From NCBI GenBank assembly GCA_026413225.1, contig CM048552.1, forward strand, positions 190,746,053 to 190,810,052: DNA of 64,000 bases, given 5' to 3'. The position numbers and the translations under genes are program-made. Below the pieces are notes generated by a model, which did no database searches, was not told where the DNA came from, and was given only the letters and a program-made list of their open reading frames with translations. This document shows positions 24,019 to 38,659 of this stretch, piece by piece (position 1 is the stretch's first letter; each line of letters begins with the position of its first letter). The DNA is from Otis tarda (lineage: Eukaryota > Chordata > Aves > Otidiformes > Otididae).

Positions 24019-26269
24019 TATTATTTTTAATCAACAACACTTTTTTTTTTGTTGCCATATTTTAAAATGGAGATATTAATGAAATCACAAAGCAGCTGCA
24101 TAAGACAGTACACATTTTATGGTATGTATAGTTTAAGATCATTTATGGAAGAAATGTCTTTAACAACTAAATTGCATAGGGTTAGACTGCAATGAAATGG
24201 TTATAAATAAAATCCCTTCAAAATTTGAAAAAAGTGAGTGACTTCCTTAGTTTGTAATGGAAAACTGTGAAACTAAAAGAAACATGAAGTTAAACAAAAG
24301 AAAAAAATCAGTACGCTTAGGGCAGCAGTTGATCCACTTAAAAAACACCACTTCATCTGTTCTCTTTTCCTTTGCAAAATCCAATAAACTGCCATTATAT
24401 TCCTTTTAAATGGTTCCATTACAAGGATTCTATAACAACAGACTAATCTCTCGATAATTATAATAAATGCCTGTAATCAAAGCAGGAACCATTTAAAATA
24501 AGGAGAAAGGCTGTTTTCCATCAAACTCATTGTAGTTCCGTGACCTTTGGAGCATTAAGCTACATCATACGCTGCCACCTCTAACTGCAACATAGCTTTC
24601 CTACCAATCTTGCTCAAATAAAAATAAAAAGTATGAGAGATCAATGGCAACGTGGATTGACACATGGTAAGAGTTCTCACTTTCCAGCTCTGAGCCTTGT
24701 AGAACATAAAAACCTCAATGCACAAGATTCCAAAGGCTCAAAGCCGGCAGGATTCAGCCAGCAGCTCTTTGACGGGCTTTGATACGTAGTGCTTCCCTTC
24801 AGGAGGGAACGGGGGAAGGAGCAGATCAGTATTTTAAAAAGTCATGCTATGGCAATGTGAGCTGTATATCACTACTAATGCTTAAGAAAGCATTACTTTT
24901 CAGAAAGACAGGACATTTTATCACAAAATTTGATATTGTATTCACATGGACAAACAATGATTTCCAGAGATCATTTAAGAAACTGAAGGCTGATAAAATT
25001 ACGGGAAATGACTATATATGATCAGAATGGCTTTCATCTGCATTTTGTTAGACCCAGCATTGATTTCACTTTTCAGCTGTGAACAGCAAGAGGCCAGCTG
25101 TGGCCAAGAGAGAGAGAGCAAGCAATGAACCAGGGTCACAATAGAGGCTGAGTTGTCAGAATATTTAACACTTTTAATGACTAAATCTCAGCAAAAAAAT
25201 CTTCCAGTTACAACCATTTGAAAATTACATCCAGCGGGTCCCACAAACTGTCAGAGAATAGAAGATTTAATTTATGACAAAGTAAAACCTTTGAACTCTA
25301 GTTATGTGAATAAACAGCATTATAAGGGGAAAACAAACAAAGCAAGGAAAATATAAAATATATTGCCTTCAAGGCAGAAACAACTACATTCTACTTCGTA
25401 TTCCCACATGTGTTAAGGGGAAATTTATGACAGCATACTGAAAAGCAAGATTCCCATTGTGAAGCCCTTCACATTCATTTAACTAAGCACAATCATTGAA
25501 AATGACCTTTATCCAAACCCTTCACATCTGTCTTAAAATGATCTAAAACTATTGCCAGATTTTCTTTAACTAACATTACTTAACAAAAAGTCATTACCCC
25601 AGGGCCATATTACACTACTGGCAAGTAAACACAAATCCATTTTCAACAACATTCTACGAAGTTTTAATGAAATATTGATAACAAATTGAAAACTCCCCAT
25701 TAAAAAGGTGCCAAACAATACAATTAATCATAGTTTTCTCTTCTAGCAATAAATACAGTTTCCTTATTTCTGATAACATTTGTCACCTATTAGATGTACA
25801 TGCAAACGGAAAAATGGCCAACACTTAAAAAAAATCTTAAATTTAGAACTGTTATTAAATTAAGTGTCAAAATTGTTACAAATTAAGCTGCTCTAGCAGC
25901 ATATTGTGAAAAGATAACCTCATTTGTTCTCAACAGACAGCACATCCAGAATGTACGTTACCCTATAAAATTAAAGGGCTACTGATAATAAATTCATATG
26001 CCAGTTTCCATTGCAGCACACTAAGAATTTACAAGTGCATTAATAATGTTTGATTCCAAGACTTAAAAAGCAGTGTGTCAAAATGATGAACACCTTAATC
26101 TTTCTCCTGTTTCTACACAAACACTAAACATAAAGATTAAAAGACTGTTGCAAGACTTGATCTCCTGCAGGTCTAAGTGGACTAACAGGGATTGGGGAAA
26201 AAAAAATAATCACACTTGTGGATTCAGAACAGAACAGTTCAGTTTTTAAAATAATAGTACAGAGCCACA

Positions 26270-26700
26270 ATCAAAGGAGGTGCATATTATGGGGAGGGAG
26301 GAAAGGACTTTATTAAAGGGCTCGTTAGTTCAGTAAATCATGGCTTTTGGATAAAGATGATTATGGTGGTTCCTTGGTGTGAGAGGGAGAAGGGTACAGG
26401 AGGTTCATTTCACCACCAAGTAATTATGCTGACCCAGAGCGTTACCATTTATCACGGCTGAAAGATGACACTCGCTGTTAGCCAAGGGAAACTGCTAGTC
26501 AAATGCTTCCATCTAGATCAATACACACCACATTTTTCTGCAGCCAAAAGTAATTATACAGCAGCAAACTTCACAATCAATACCCACTCAAGCTAACTTA
26601 TATTCTGCTGTACAGACATGAAGGTACGGCACAGTCAACTGTCAGCGAAAACTACTGTATTTGACCCAGATTAAAGGGTTTACCCCCACTATTATAAAGG
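26270..26700. promoter_or_regulatory. Candidate conserved non-coding block (weak)
   Basis: Unlike the surrounding intron, this stretch lacks long A/T runs, keeps several CpGs (for example in gagcgttacc, atcacggctg and actcgctg) and contains TAATTA homeodomain-type cores. It shows no LINE or LTR match I know. That texture often marks deeply conserved enhancers, and NBEA lies in a region known for developmental neighbours. This is inference from composition only. Confidence 0.25.
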
Positions 26701-29700
26701 ATTTTACTATCCTTTTTCTGAGTAAAAGCAAATCTATCCTCTTTTCTCTATTATTAAAAACAATGAGCAACTATGCAGGTTTCCAGGACACGTTGCAACC
26801 TGCAGCTGAAACTGATGTTCTTGCTATCATTTCATAAATCTCACTTAACAAAAAATAAAAAAGAAAATCAGTCAATTAAAGAAAAATCAATCTTCCTAAC
26901 CACTGAAAGCTAAAATAGTTTCTGCAGCACCAGTTTCTAAAAGCTGTAGCTGAAGATCTGACCTTTATGAACTCCAGAGATCAGAAAAGAGAGAAACATA
27001 TATATCTGAAGTATTAAATCAATGTCGTTTTCAATATTAAACATATATTCATGTTTGTTTACACAGAGATGCACACATACGATTACCAGCAAGCCAGCTA
27101 GTAGACAAAATTGGGCTTTAAGAGTTTAGGTTTTGTTTCAAAATATATCTAAATGTCAAGTTTTGACAACTGCTTTCAAAAAGGCAGAGCTTAGTCTTAT
27201 AAACCAATCTAACACATCAAGAAAGGTTAGAGGGTATAAAAAAATCACTACTTCAGTAAAAAAAAAAAATTGACATCCAATTTTCAAGCTGATTTATCAG
27301 TGGAAAGCTAAAATTGATAGTTTGCCATTACTGGGTAGCAGGCTGTCTAAGAAAGCTGTTACAAAGCCTTTCATTTTGATTTAGCCACATGGATCGATAC
27401 AAACCTATACTGTTTCAATTTTACAAATATTGATTTTCTGATACAACCTCTGTGGGAGAACATTTATCACCTGCAATACTGAAAAAATATTGAAATGTAT
27501 TTTGTAAACTTTGATTTTCAACAAAATATAGTGTTCTACTGAGTGAAGTGAAATCTACTTCTGGAGCTAATCTATTAGCTCCACATAAGAGCTAATCACT
27601 GTTATAATGATATTTTGAGTAAAATAATTTTGCCTTTTCATTTCAGAGTCTGACATACACTGTTAATCCTTTAACTGGATTCATACCAAGGAAGATTATA
27701 AAACTTCCCTTTGGTTTTTGATCAAGTATCTTGAGATTCTTTTCAGTTTTAATGAATAGGAGGACAAACCAGAACTTCAAGAGAAAATATTCAGTTACAG
27801 TGAATATTAAATCCTTACACTAAGTTGCTCCCAAAACCTAAAAGCACTTAATGCTTCAAGGAAGAGGACATTTTTTGTTTGTTTGTTTGTTTTCCAGATA
27901 CCAATGAAAAACCAAATTCTTAAAGTAGAAACAGCTATTTTATGAGACAGAAATATTTATCTTATATTTAAACAACAATACTCTTTACACAAGAACATTG
28001 GGTTTTATCCACCTTAGGCTTTTCTAATCTGTTTTTTTGTGATACTTAAGAGCTGTCTTGTTCCTCATCATTCAAAACATACCACATGTTACTTTGCTCA
28101 TCTGTAGTTATTGATTTTGATGACAGCCCATTCAAATTGATAAAAATACTGAATTCACTAAAAAAGGTGTGATTTTGTAACACAATTTTAGTTATACAGC
28201 TTTTCTTCTCCCAAATTATTTAATCAATTTTATCCATTAAAAATGGTTAAATAGTATTATCTTATACCATTTAAAAACAGTTTAAAATAATTTGAACCAA
28301 TAACTTTTTTTAATCCCCTTCTTTCTCATTCCCCAAAAGTCCCTTTATGAGCTGCTTAAATAGGACCACAAACATTTCCGAGTGCCACATTGCTGTAGAT
28401 TATCCAGTCAGGGCATCAATATAGAAATGACACTGAACAGGTTTTTAGGAGGAAATACACCCTGAATAAAAGTGTAAAAGAATTTTCTCAGCAGCATATG
28501 AGAAATAAATGAGAAAAATCATAACCCTGTGTTGAAAGGACACAGTCCAGGGATGAGACTCAAGCAACACCCAAGAGGGTTTAGATTAGTAAGGGCACCC
28601 TCAGAACATGTGCTAGTAACACACTGCCATTTAGATTAGCGATTACTGAACAAGACTGTGAAAAATTCCTGAATGATTAAGTTAGACACTAAGTAAGTGA
28701 AATTCCTGAAATAAAAGTAATATTTTTATAATGGAAAGACTACAATAAATTCTAAACTGTCTTGTAAATGTGATGTCATGAAAGCAGGGTAAAATTTCCT
28801 TGTAGACTTAGGACTCAATATAGATAGTCTATTTATAGAATAAATAATGTTATTTCTAGCATTTGGATACTAAATTCATCTTCCTATGTGTACCTGAAAT
28901 CAAATAATACCAACATCAAAATATCTGAATTAAAAAAAAAAGTAGTATCACAAAAACTCTGTAAGATGGAGAGTTGTGAGAGAAAACCACAGATAGAAAC
29001 TAAACAATTCAACTGAATATAGAAGTAAGGACTCGCTAGTGAAATGAGATGTGCTGTTTCACTCTGTTCCAAAAATGCCAGAAATAGCCCTTAAGTGCAA
29101 TGGCAATGATTACATGGAGCTAGAAAGGACTCTATATGAGCCATCAGACAAACTCATCCTGTTATTCAGATGCTGACGCTGACTCAGATCCTGATCATTT
29201 TAACCATCAAAGCAGTGAACACAGTGAATCTGAGGCATAGTAAAAACTCATTGAAGAGCTGCACAACTAAAGCATATTTAAAAAGAAAGAAAAGCAGCAC
29301 TAAATATTAAAAACATTTATCTTAAAATAAGGTATTAATTAAGTACTATTTTTAGGGCTTTTTTTTTTTTCACTCAACAGATGTCAAATCACTTTGTTAG
29401 CAATGTACTGTAATTCACGTATTAAAGACGGAGAAAACAAGGCAGATAGACAAAGACTGAAATGATTTATTTAGTGTTGAGGTGTCACCTCACTGGCACC
29501 GCCAAGATTACAACTTCATTATTCAGGGCATAAAGTGACTGCTTTCGTAGCTGAAGAAAGAATCTTGCTTTCCCATATGAACTGTACTGTGAATTACGGA
29601 GGGGAGAGTGGGTGGAACAGTTGGTATGTCTTGCTCGGAAGTGTCATGAATTCCTACTCTGATTTGTTAATGGCACTTAATAAACCCACTATTTCTATAA

Positions 29701-32360
29701 ATATGTATATTTTCAAGAAAGATTTAAGAACTACAAGAAATTTCTGTAATCATAATTCCAATTTTCATATATTATTCAGTTAAAAAATTCCAGCATTTTG
29801 AAAATATAATTATGTTTATTACATAACAAAAATTTATCTCAAGGCAAATAATATTTAATAACCCCCCCAATTACTATTTGTTTGGGGTTTTTTTAGGGGA
29901 AAAAATAGGTCTTTCATGGTCTCCAGTTTGTTTTCTTGGGTTTTGTTTTTTTTTTTTTAATACAGAAAGAAAAAAAAACCTCAGAAGCAAAGTACCTTGT
30001 TGACACCTGGGCTGCCATCATATAATCAGAGTAGCAAATAACTAAAATGTCAGCATTTGCAGTGAATATGTTTAAAGATCTTTTCTTCTATTAAGGCTTT
30101 TCTGTACCTAACTACATCCAAAATAAGAACAGAATGGCCTTCTAAAAAGTAATGATGGTGATTATCCGTATAACGGCTGTAACATGCAAATATACAGCAG
30201 CATGCAAAGGAACAAAAATCAGACAGGAACTTCACAATGCTTAAGGGCTTCATATTTTACAGCACCAGCATTAATGGAAAAGTTAATGTAGCATTGAATA
30301 ATAGTGAGTTGCTCAGCTGCTGCTACTGCTGCAGAACATTTAGATCATGGAAATAACACATCATTTTTTCATTCCTATTGCTTTCTTGACCCACAGAAAA
30401 AGAACCCTTACCCACCTCCAAAATTGCATGGAAAATATTCCTGCATTACTCATTTGCTTAAGAAATATGACCAAGCATATAATTTGCAAGACTGAAAATT
30501 CAAATAAATAATTAAACCACAAAACTCAAAATAATTAAGCAACAGTGCTGAAGAAAATCTCAAAAGATGTACTCTGTAACTTAACTCATACTATGGTACA
30601 AATACATTCATGAACACAATCACTTAATGCAGTACACAAAATAAAAAAGCACTTTAAGTACTTTTATATCTTAATTCCTGTTCTCAATACATGGAATATC
30701 CAGATAAATTATGCATGTTAAATTCCTTTGTTTTCCATATAATAGAGAGTAAAAACTACTGAGCACACTCAGTACAGTGTCATTTAAAACTTTTCATTGC
30801 TCCAAGTCCACAGGCAAGTTTTGGAAGGTAGGCAACACCTAGATACTGTAAATGGAGGCACATAATTCGCTGTAAATTGAATTGCACTGATAATTGTGTT
30901 TAGGGAGAAATCTAAGGAAGCAGCCACAGATCTCACAACTGTATGTTCCACCTTCATTATTGCTGTCTGGTTTAAAAAAGAAAAAGAAAGGAAGTTGTTG
31001 TGTAAATATAGAGTAAATATTGGAATAAACCAGCAATCTTTCTCTCCTTCATAAATTCAAGACAATAGCCCAAAGAGTTTTGCTCCTTCTTGTTGCAAAC
31101 TGTAAAATGTGAAGACATACCAGAGTTTAGAATTTCCATTAAGGAAATTAGTCCTCCTGGAATTTCTGAAAATTATTCCAGCTCATAAAAGACTTCAAAC
31201 TTTAATGTTTTTGCACTAGTAAGACTTTGATTTTGTTGCCAATTGCCATTTTTATCTTCAGAAGAAGAACAAAGTGAAGAGTGGTGAGCACAGTTACAGA
31301 AAGGGAAAAGATTCACTCCTTTCTTTCCTGCTCTCAAAATAATCAAAAAAGGTGCTACTAATTTGAAGCAGCTCAAAAAGTAACACAAATACTTGACTTT
31401 ATAGTTACATAGTTGATGTCAGACATGAGAATAAAAACTGAAGAGTAAGGACCACTGCTTCCAGATCATTCCAAATTTGGTTGTCTGCCAGGTCTAAACT
31501 CAAAGGTTTTACAAAAATCACTCTTCAGTCACACCTGCAGCTGTTTCTCAGTCAGACAGTATTTGTCAGGTAGTATGAAAATCTCCCTCTCCTTATTCCT
31601 CTGCTCTACGTGTTCAAGTGACTGCAATTTCTGGAATCGATATCATCATTCAGTTTTATGTTTGCCAATTATGTTTTTCACTGATCTTTATGCTTCTTTA
31701 ATATCTGTGAGGATATCAGCCATGAATTTCTAATAAGGTTGAAAAAGTACCAGCAGAAGGTATGTGTACATACATTACAACTGGTAATACCAACTGGTAT
31801 GGGGAGAAAAACAATAATACAAACTTCTGAGTATTAGAGTCAATGGAGAACTTAAGAAGCCAGTAGCCAGGAAAACAATTATTTACTAAAAGCTACCTCA
31901 AAATCTTCCTGTGATTTAACATCTTATAAATGTTTTGTCAACCATGAATGATAACAGGAATCTGTAGAATTTCTCTCATAAGCAAATGTTCAGCGTGGCC
32001 TTTTCATTTTTACAGTAAAGATTTTTCCCAAGGAATGTATGCGTTTTAAAAAACAGTAGCATTACAACTTTACTGTGGGGATTGTGAAAAGGTAAATTTA
32101 ATAAAAGAAGGGGAAAAGTAAATATATTTTCTTAATCCTAATACTAGAGAAAAAGAATTTAAAAGTACTCTTTTTGTTTTGTTTTGTTTTAGTGTACACA
32201 AATTGAGGATTCATTGATTGCTTTAAAGTAGCAGAATTCTTTAAAGAAATATTACATTGAAAGAGTTGCCCTTAGCAATTTATCACTGTGTCAATGAAAT
32301 AAAGGAGTTATTCTAGCACTTTGAGAATAGAGCATTTCTAAGAAAAGGTATCTTTAAAAT

Positions 32361-32819
32361 TTAAGGGTGTCCAGCAGAACCTTTTGAACTTCCCTGCACA
32401 GCTGGCAATAACACTCTTTCATAACACATATAAAGATTATCAAATGATCCAGATATACAAGGAATATCACAGCCAGAACACAACATATGACCTGTAGATT
32501 TAGCTTCTGCAACACACACATTAGAAAAATTGATGTATCCAGCCTCCACTGGCTGTCCAGTCAGAAAGAAACATGCCTGTTTCTTTCCAGGGAAGACAAT
32601 ATATTCATCATCAAACAAGACCAGCAACATACACAGTATCATTGGTTCAAAAAATAAGTTGAAAACTAAGCCTGAGTATATCTGATAAGCTACAGGACCA
32701 TTTACACCAATGGAAAAACATAATTTGTATGTAAAAACTAATTTCCTTGTTTTTAAAGTCAATTGGTAATATTCCTCTAGCATGGCTGAATTGTCCAGAA
32801 ATTCCAATCTATCTTTCAT
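32361..32819 (-). other. 152-codon open frame in intron, unrecognised
   Basis: This is the longest open frame outside repeats, in the same orientation as NBEA, starting ATG at 32819 with an in-frame stop eight codons upstream. The product has a charged N-terminus (MKDRLEFLDNSAMLEEYYQL), a hydrophobic middle (LVFNLFFEPMILCMLLVLF) and a cysteine-containing C-terminal half. I recognise no family or catalytic motif. In 64 kb of AT-rich DNA a frame this long is unusual but possible by chance. It has no GC shift, no promoter and no poly-A evidence. It could be a retrocopy relic or nothing. Confidence 0.2.
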
Positions 32820-34219
32820 ACTAAATTCAGTATTTTGGTTTTATTCCATCAGGCCTCAAACATGTATAACACCTTTTTTGTTAAAATTTAACAGACAGTA
32901 TAGTTTTCATTGAGGCCATTATCAGAGAAATTGGTGGCCATTCCCATAAGTTTCCAATCACAGTTTTTCTACATTTTTAATTCCAAGACTGTTAACAATT
33001 AAACAGTTTATCTGTCTGGGTCCTCTAAGAGTATACAAACAGAGATTTTCATTAACTCTTCATGATGATCTCACTTGGAAAGACTTACAAAATGAACAAT
33101 TTTTTTTCTTATTCAACCTTGCCTGGCATTTAGTCAGAAAATGTGGGGTAGTTTTTCTTTTATTTTCACTCATGCTTCTCAGTGGTACTTAACTAAGGAC
33201 AGCAGATTCCATTGTGTTTTGGTGTATACATACCACGTTCTGCTCCTTCTCCTGGCTGTTTTTTCCTGACAGGTTTCACTTGCTTAATTTTCCTAGATTT
33301 TTAGCTCAACAGTTCAGCATGAAACTTTACTACTGAAAATATTGTCTTAAGTTCACTAAATAAATTTCCTCTACTATTAAGCTGTCATCAACTTTGAAAA
33401 CATCACTTTTTATTCAGAAAACACAGGAGGCTGGGGTACTATTCAGTGTAAAAGACTACTGTGTGTCTGAAAATAATGCATTGTTAGCTAATAGAAATTA
33501 CAAACTTGAATGTCTATGCCTTAAAAAAAAAAACAAAACATGAACACTTTTTAAATAATACCAAAATAACACTTCCATGCACCATCAGGCAAATATATCA
33601 TACTTTACTTTCCTTCATGTTTTCACATAGCACAAGATATATTATGCATAAAAATTAAGGCCTTCTTATGGCAAAGTATCCTAAAGGCTTCAACAGTATT
33701 TCTAAATTGGGCCTAAGAGACATGAAATTTAACTTCCTCTTTATGTACATTTTTATTGCTTCCTACCATTAGTGCAAACATAGCTTCTAGTAAACCATCA
33801 AATTAAATTTCTTACACATTAATCTTTCCCAGATTCAGATTGTGACTGTAACAAAACCAAAAAGCATTCCCACCCAAATATTATTGGCTATCAGGAGAGA
33901 AGAGAAAAAACAATGGGAACCTGAAAAATAAGTAAACTTTAATTTTAAGAAATAACTTCATTTTTGTTTTAGTCTATTGGCATCATGTATACAGAATATT
34001 TTTTTGAAACAGTGGTTAGCACTTTCAAATTGAACACCAGAAGTACATGCGGCTTATGCATCTTTTTGTGGATTTTCTAATAATCTAATTGGCTAGCTTG
34101 CTACATTATAAGGTTTTAAATAAGTCCAGCGCTATTGAATGTTTATGAAATATTTATGGAATAAGGCAGTATATTTCTGAAGCTGAAACAATCATTAGAC
34201 TCTGATGTTCATCTATTTT

Positions 34220-34310
34220 ATTGAACTACCCGCAGGGAGCTTTATGGGCATGCTATCATGTCAAGGTCACAGGATTAAGTGAGCAGTGATGACAGTAAAC
34301 AAGCCTTTTC
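34220..34310. promoter_or_regulatory. Candidate enhancer-like motif cluster (weak)
   Basis: Within about 45 bp there is TCAAGGTCA (34261-34269, an ERR/SF-1 type nuclear receptor site), GGATTA (34272-34277, OTX/CRX type), TGACAG (34290-34295, MEIS/TGIF type) and GTAAACA (34295-34301, forkhead type). They lie in a locally less AT-rich patch. Such motifs also occur by chance, so this is a pointer rather than a call. Confidence 0.2.
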
Positions 34311-36218
34311 TGTATATTCCAAAGGGTCTTACTGAGTTACTTAAAATGCCATAAACATAAATAGTCTCCTATCTCTACAACACATCCATGACAGATGACT
34401 TCAAAATATAACACTCTTGAGCAATGGAGCTTTACAATCTAACCAACAGCCTACATTATTGACAACAGATATCAATATTCTCTCAAATATTGAGATAAAC
34501 TTGCAATCTGTCATTGTCAGATATTTTAAGTCTGGAAGTGTACAAGAATTATATCTACATATATGTCAAACTTCTACGTGAACAGATATTACTGCTGTAA
34601 AAATCCAGAGCTTGCAGGTTAAGAAAAAATACAGTTATATAGAAAAAGTAAATGCTATAATAATAAATGTACCAAATCTGCACAAGCCATGTAAAAACAG
34701 ATAACAAAACCAAACCTACATTGTACTTTTGCTATTATCTTGAATGCTTTAATTACTCTTTAGAAGTATAGTCTATATTACCGTATCTATTTTATCAATG
34801 AGAATAGCAGTATAATCAAGTACAGCAACCTCCTTCAGGTAATGGGAAGTCTATGACAGACATGGTGTTCCTGAATCAGTCAAAATAAACCTGTGTAAAC
34901 ATATATTTTCACTCTTTTAAAAAACAAAATCAAACAAAAAAAATACCCAGCAGTGACCAACTGAAAGAGAAGTGTCTCTGCAGAATATTTTTCAGAAATT
35001 AGAGAAGTGAATTGTGTAAAGATGATCTTCATAACTTAGTATCTGTGAACATACAGGCTGTGCTGACAAAATGCATACAGAAACACCAAACCCAAGGTGT
35101 TGGAACACCTTGTTAAGCTATATTAAGGTAAAAAGGAAGGGACAAGGCTCTGGTTGCTGGCCTCTGTGTCCAAAAAAACATATTCCTCCTGTACACCTGA
35201 AAACATGGTGCCTGGGAGCAGCAGTTGCAGAGTCACTTGCCTATCACTCCCCTGTAGGAACACTGCACGATATGACTCCAAGCAGATTAGAAATTACTGC
35301 AGACAGAGCGAGAGGAGATAAAGAGAAATAAACACAAGCACAGAGTATTTCTGGTTGATGTAAAGGTGTGGATATAAGGACAGAACAGACATTGCTGACA
35401 GGAGATCTTCGATTTCCTCAAACATGGGACTATCAATTGAAATGAAAACGTACTATGGAGAGATAAAATATTTTCTCTTTAGCATCAGATGACCTGTATG
35501 ACTGATGCATTGACTAGGACAGCTCTAAAGTAGTTTGAAGGAGGATGATGCTGCACTACAGCGAAGCAAAAATGGAAAAAAAGTAACCCTTAAGCTTTAT
35601 TTTTTTTTGCTTGAGTGAAGGAGAGAAAAAAACCCCAACAATTGAGAGGACAAGAAAAATGGATCAGTCTAGTACATATCTTAGCCAACTATACATTGCA
35701 ATGAGGAAAATGTGAAATACAGGAACTAAGAAGTCTTGGTATGCAGAAGATAAAACTTAGGCTGGCATCATAGAAGTTTGCCAAGACAAATCAGGGTTTG
35801 TTCCTGGGAAAACCAAGAAAGATGTATTTTTTGTTTAGCACATAATAGTTTACTTCCTCTGAAGTTCAGAAATGGGCATGAAACACACTTATTGAACATC
35901 TGGGCAATGTTAAAAAGAAAAAAAAAGTTAGTACTGCACTTTGAGATATACCAGAAAAATCTCTACTACTACCTCTGAAGGAGAATGGAAATGAGAAGTT
36001 TAAAAACCCTGAAATTAAATAACTAATTGAAAAAAAAGATCAAAGTTGGTGGTAAGGGACTTATTTATTAAAACAATGGATTTTAAAAAGCTTTTAAAAA
36101 AAAGTTATAAAAAGATGTGTATTTTGTATACATGTGTGTGCTAGGTTGAAAAGTAGCTTAAGTCCAGCAAGGTATTTTAGATTTGATTCTGACTAGTTCA
36201 GGTTTTTTTCATGATAAT

Positions 36219-36270
36219 ATCTAAGAGTTAAATTATCTAAGAGTTAACTCCAGATAATATCTAGAGTTAA
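36219..36270. repeat. Short imperfect tandem repeat of atctaagagttaa
   Basis: atctaagagttaa occurs at 36219-36231 and 36235-36247, and a variant lacking one base pair step follows at 36253-36270. It is a small local triplication. Confidence 0.6.
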
Positions 36271-36567
36271 AATAATCATTGAAACAGAGTTTGTATTTCC
36301 AAGGAAAGACATTAAAGCTATAGAATAATCAAGTTTAAATCCCCCAAACTTAGAAAATTTCAGGAAATTGGTGGATAAATCCCTTTTAAAATAAAACTGC
36401 CACAACTTCTAAACCAAAATTACATACACAACACCTAACAATTCTAATGTGGAAGGAAGATAAAATATGATAAAATACCAATGTGGTTGTAGGCAACAAC
36501 CTTAATAAACTCACATAATCATAAAGGAAATGTTTCAAAAAAAACAAAAGGAGGAGGAGAGGGCAAT

Positions 36568-36750
36568 CCCTGACCACTTAGCAGTTCTCTGAAAATTTAT
36601 GGAAGATAGGTGTGATTCTAGATGACTGGAAAAGGATGCTATGTGGTCTTAAAAGGGGAAAAACACACTAAATACATTATAAACTAATGTTTACCTTTGA
36701 TACATAAAAAGACACTAGAATAATTTATCAATCAGCTAATTAATATGAAA
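36568..36750 (+). mobile_element. Ancient CR1-type LINE fragment (N-terminal reverse transcriptase)
   Basis: The plus strand matches, with decay, the start of the CR1 reverse transcriptase: a peptide like FSENLWKIGVILDDWKRM corresponds to the family's EKSWxxGxxPxDWKxA block. The aaaaggggaaaaacac region follows where KKGKK is expected. A stretch like agacactagaataatttatc then corresponds to the KIMEQII region. Only about 180 bp can be aligned. The frame is broken and the catalytic YADD/FADD region is absent. Confidence 0.6.
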
Positions 36751-38659
36751 CAATATAATGTGTGTCTATTATGAACAAGTAATTTCCTTTACATGTTTGC
36801 AATTTGCTTTATTTATTTATTCATCTGCAGCATAATCAGAATCAGTGATCTTTTGACACAAGAGTCTTGCTGTTCACATAAACTAAGAGAAATACGTAAT
36901 AATATAATAGAGGAATACATGAATTGTTAAAATCTGGATTTTTTTTTATAGTAAGTATAAAAGGTTTGTGATTAGATTTGAAATATTTTCAAGTGCAAGA
37001 CTGTATAGGCTGTTTCCTGAAATCTGCTGTATTAAACATTTCATTACCAAGTTTGACGAAGAATCAGTGAAAGTTCACAATAAACCTTGAGGTGACAACA
37101 AGCTGTAAGAATTGTTAGAGCAGCACAGGAGAATAATAATTCAAAGTTACTTTAAAAAGTCTAGAATTTTTAACATGAGAGAGAACAGTCTTAAAAACAA
37201 TTACAAGCACAGATACCAAGCAGCAGTCAATAAGTAGAAGGGAGTAAGAGCTTGCAGAGCGGTTCTGGGAAGTACTGACTAAGCCTGCAATCTCTTTTTA
37301 GGACGCATCAGTAAAGCTATAGTAGGAAACAAACTTGAGTTGTGCATTGTTGAGGGCTCACCTGCAATCAAGTGTCTAGATTGCAGTAGTCCTTTCTAAG
37401 GAATATGTAGGCAAACAGATGTAGGCATGACACCAACATTATACAAGATATAGACAATTTAATTAGTAAACATGTTTTTCTAGCCTGAAAGGATGTTAAC
37501 AGCCTGAAAGCACAGTAGCAAGCCTTTGAGAAGAGCTAGGTTTAAAACTAGGTATAATTAATCTAATTTGTAGCAAAGAAAATTATCCTATAACGCACAT
37601 TCAAATTCAACTACAAAACTATCAAAGACATAGAACAGGCTTTCTAAGGTGTTTGTAGAATTCCAGTCTCCCCTCCTCAAAGAAAAGCAGACGCAAAGCA
37701 TGTGATGGGGATGTACCAGACTACACCTGCCTCAGTGCCTGAGGACTATTTAATCTTCAGTTCCTTTCCAGACTCTACTCTGAATGTCTCAAACTATTTT
37801 ACAAACATATGGTTGGATATAAATGTATTTCAAATTAAAAAGTGCAAGACACATTACGGTTTTGAGAGCAGGGGAATCAAAATGGCTCCACTGGTTTTCA
37901 TTTCTGGTTAAACTTTGCATTTCTGATGTTTCCAACAAAAATCTCTGAGAAGTCTGTCAAAACACTACACTAGAAAAAAACCCATTTTCTACAGCTTTGC
38001 ATTTATCTTCTGTAATCTTGAAGCTTTACAGGGGAAAGAATTCTGGAAATAGTAATACAACAGCTTACTGTGACTTAAAAATATGATGTTTCTCACTCAC
38101 TTTATGTCACAAAATAAAGAATAAATAAACAAAATATTTCTGAGAAAAAAAGACCTTCTTAGAAACATAAAAGTTACTTTTCCACAATCTTCTCATCTAT
38201 GGCTTTTGTTCTTTTTTATTCTTCGCTTTCTATTCTTACATATGGAGAAGATGGGAAATCCACTGCTATATTCCACAAGTATTACTAGATAGGCATGGGA
38301 GAAAAAGTGAGAATCATGTGAGGGAAGAGTTATCTGCCTAATGAGAAATTATTCCCTCATGATTTATACTGAATTTCTACCTTTATCTGAATTTGAGGTA
38401 GGGGAAGAAGGAGAAATGATGCTAGAAACATTGTCCAATACCAGGAACTGTTATTCCCGTCTGCTGATACCCACTGCAGAAGCTGTTTCCACTGCAAGAT
38501 CTAGGAGGAAAACATGAATAAAGGCAGCTGGACTTTGAATCCCTTCTGAGATGAGGAAACTTCAAAATCGAGACTGACTGAAATTGAGATTCCTCAGGAA
38601 ATCCTGAATTGAAAATTCAAGGAGTCTGAGTGAGTATTAGAGGGACATCCATGTCCTCT

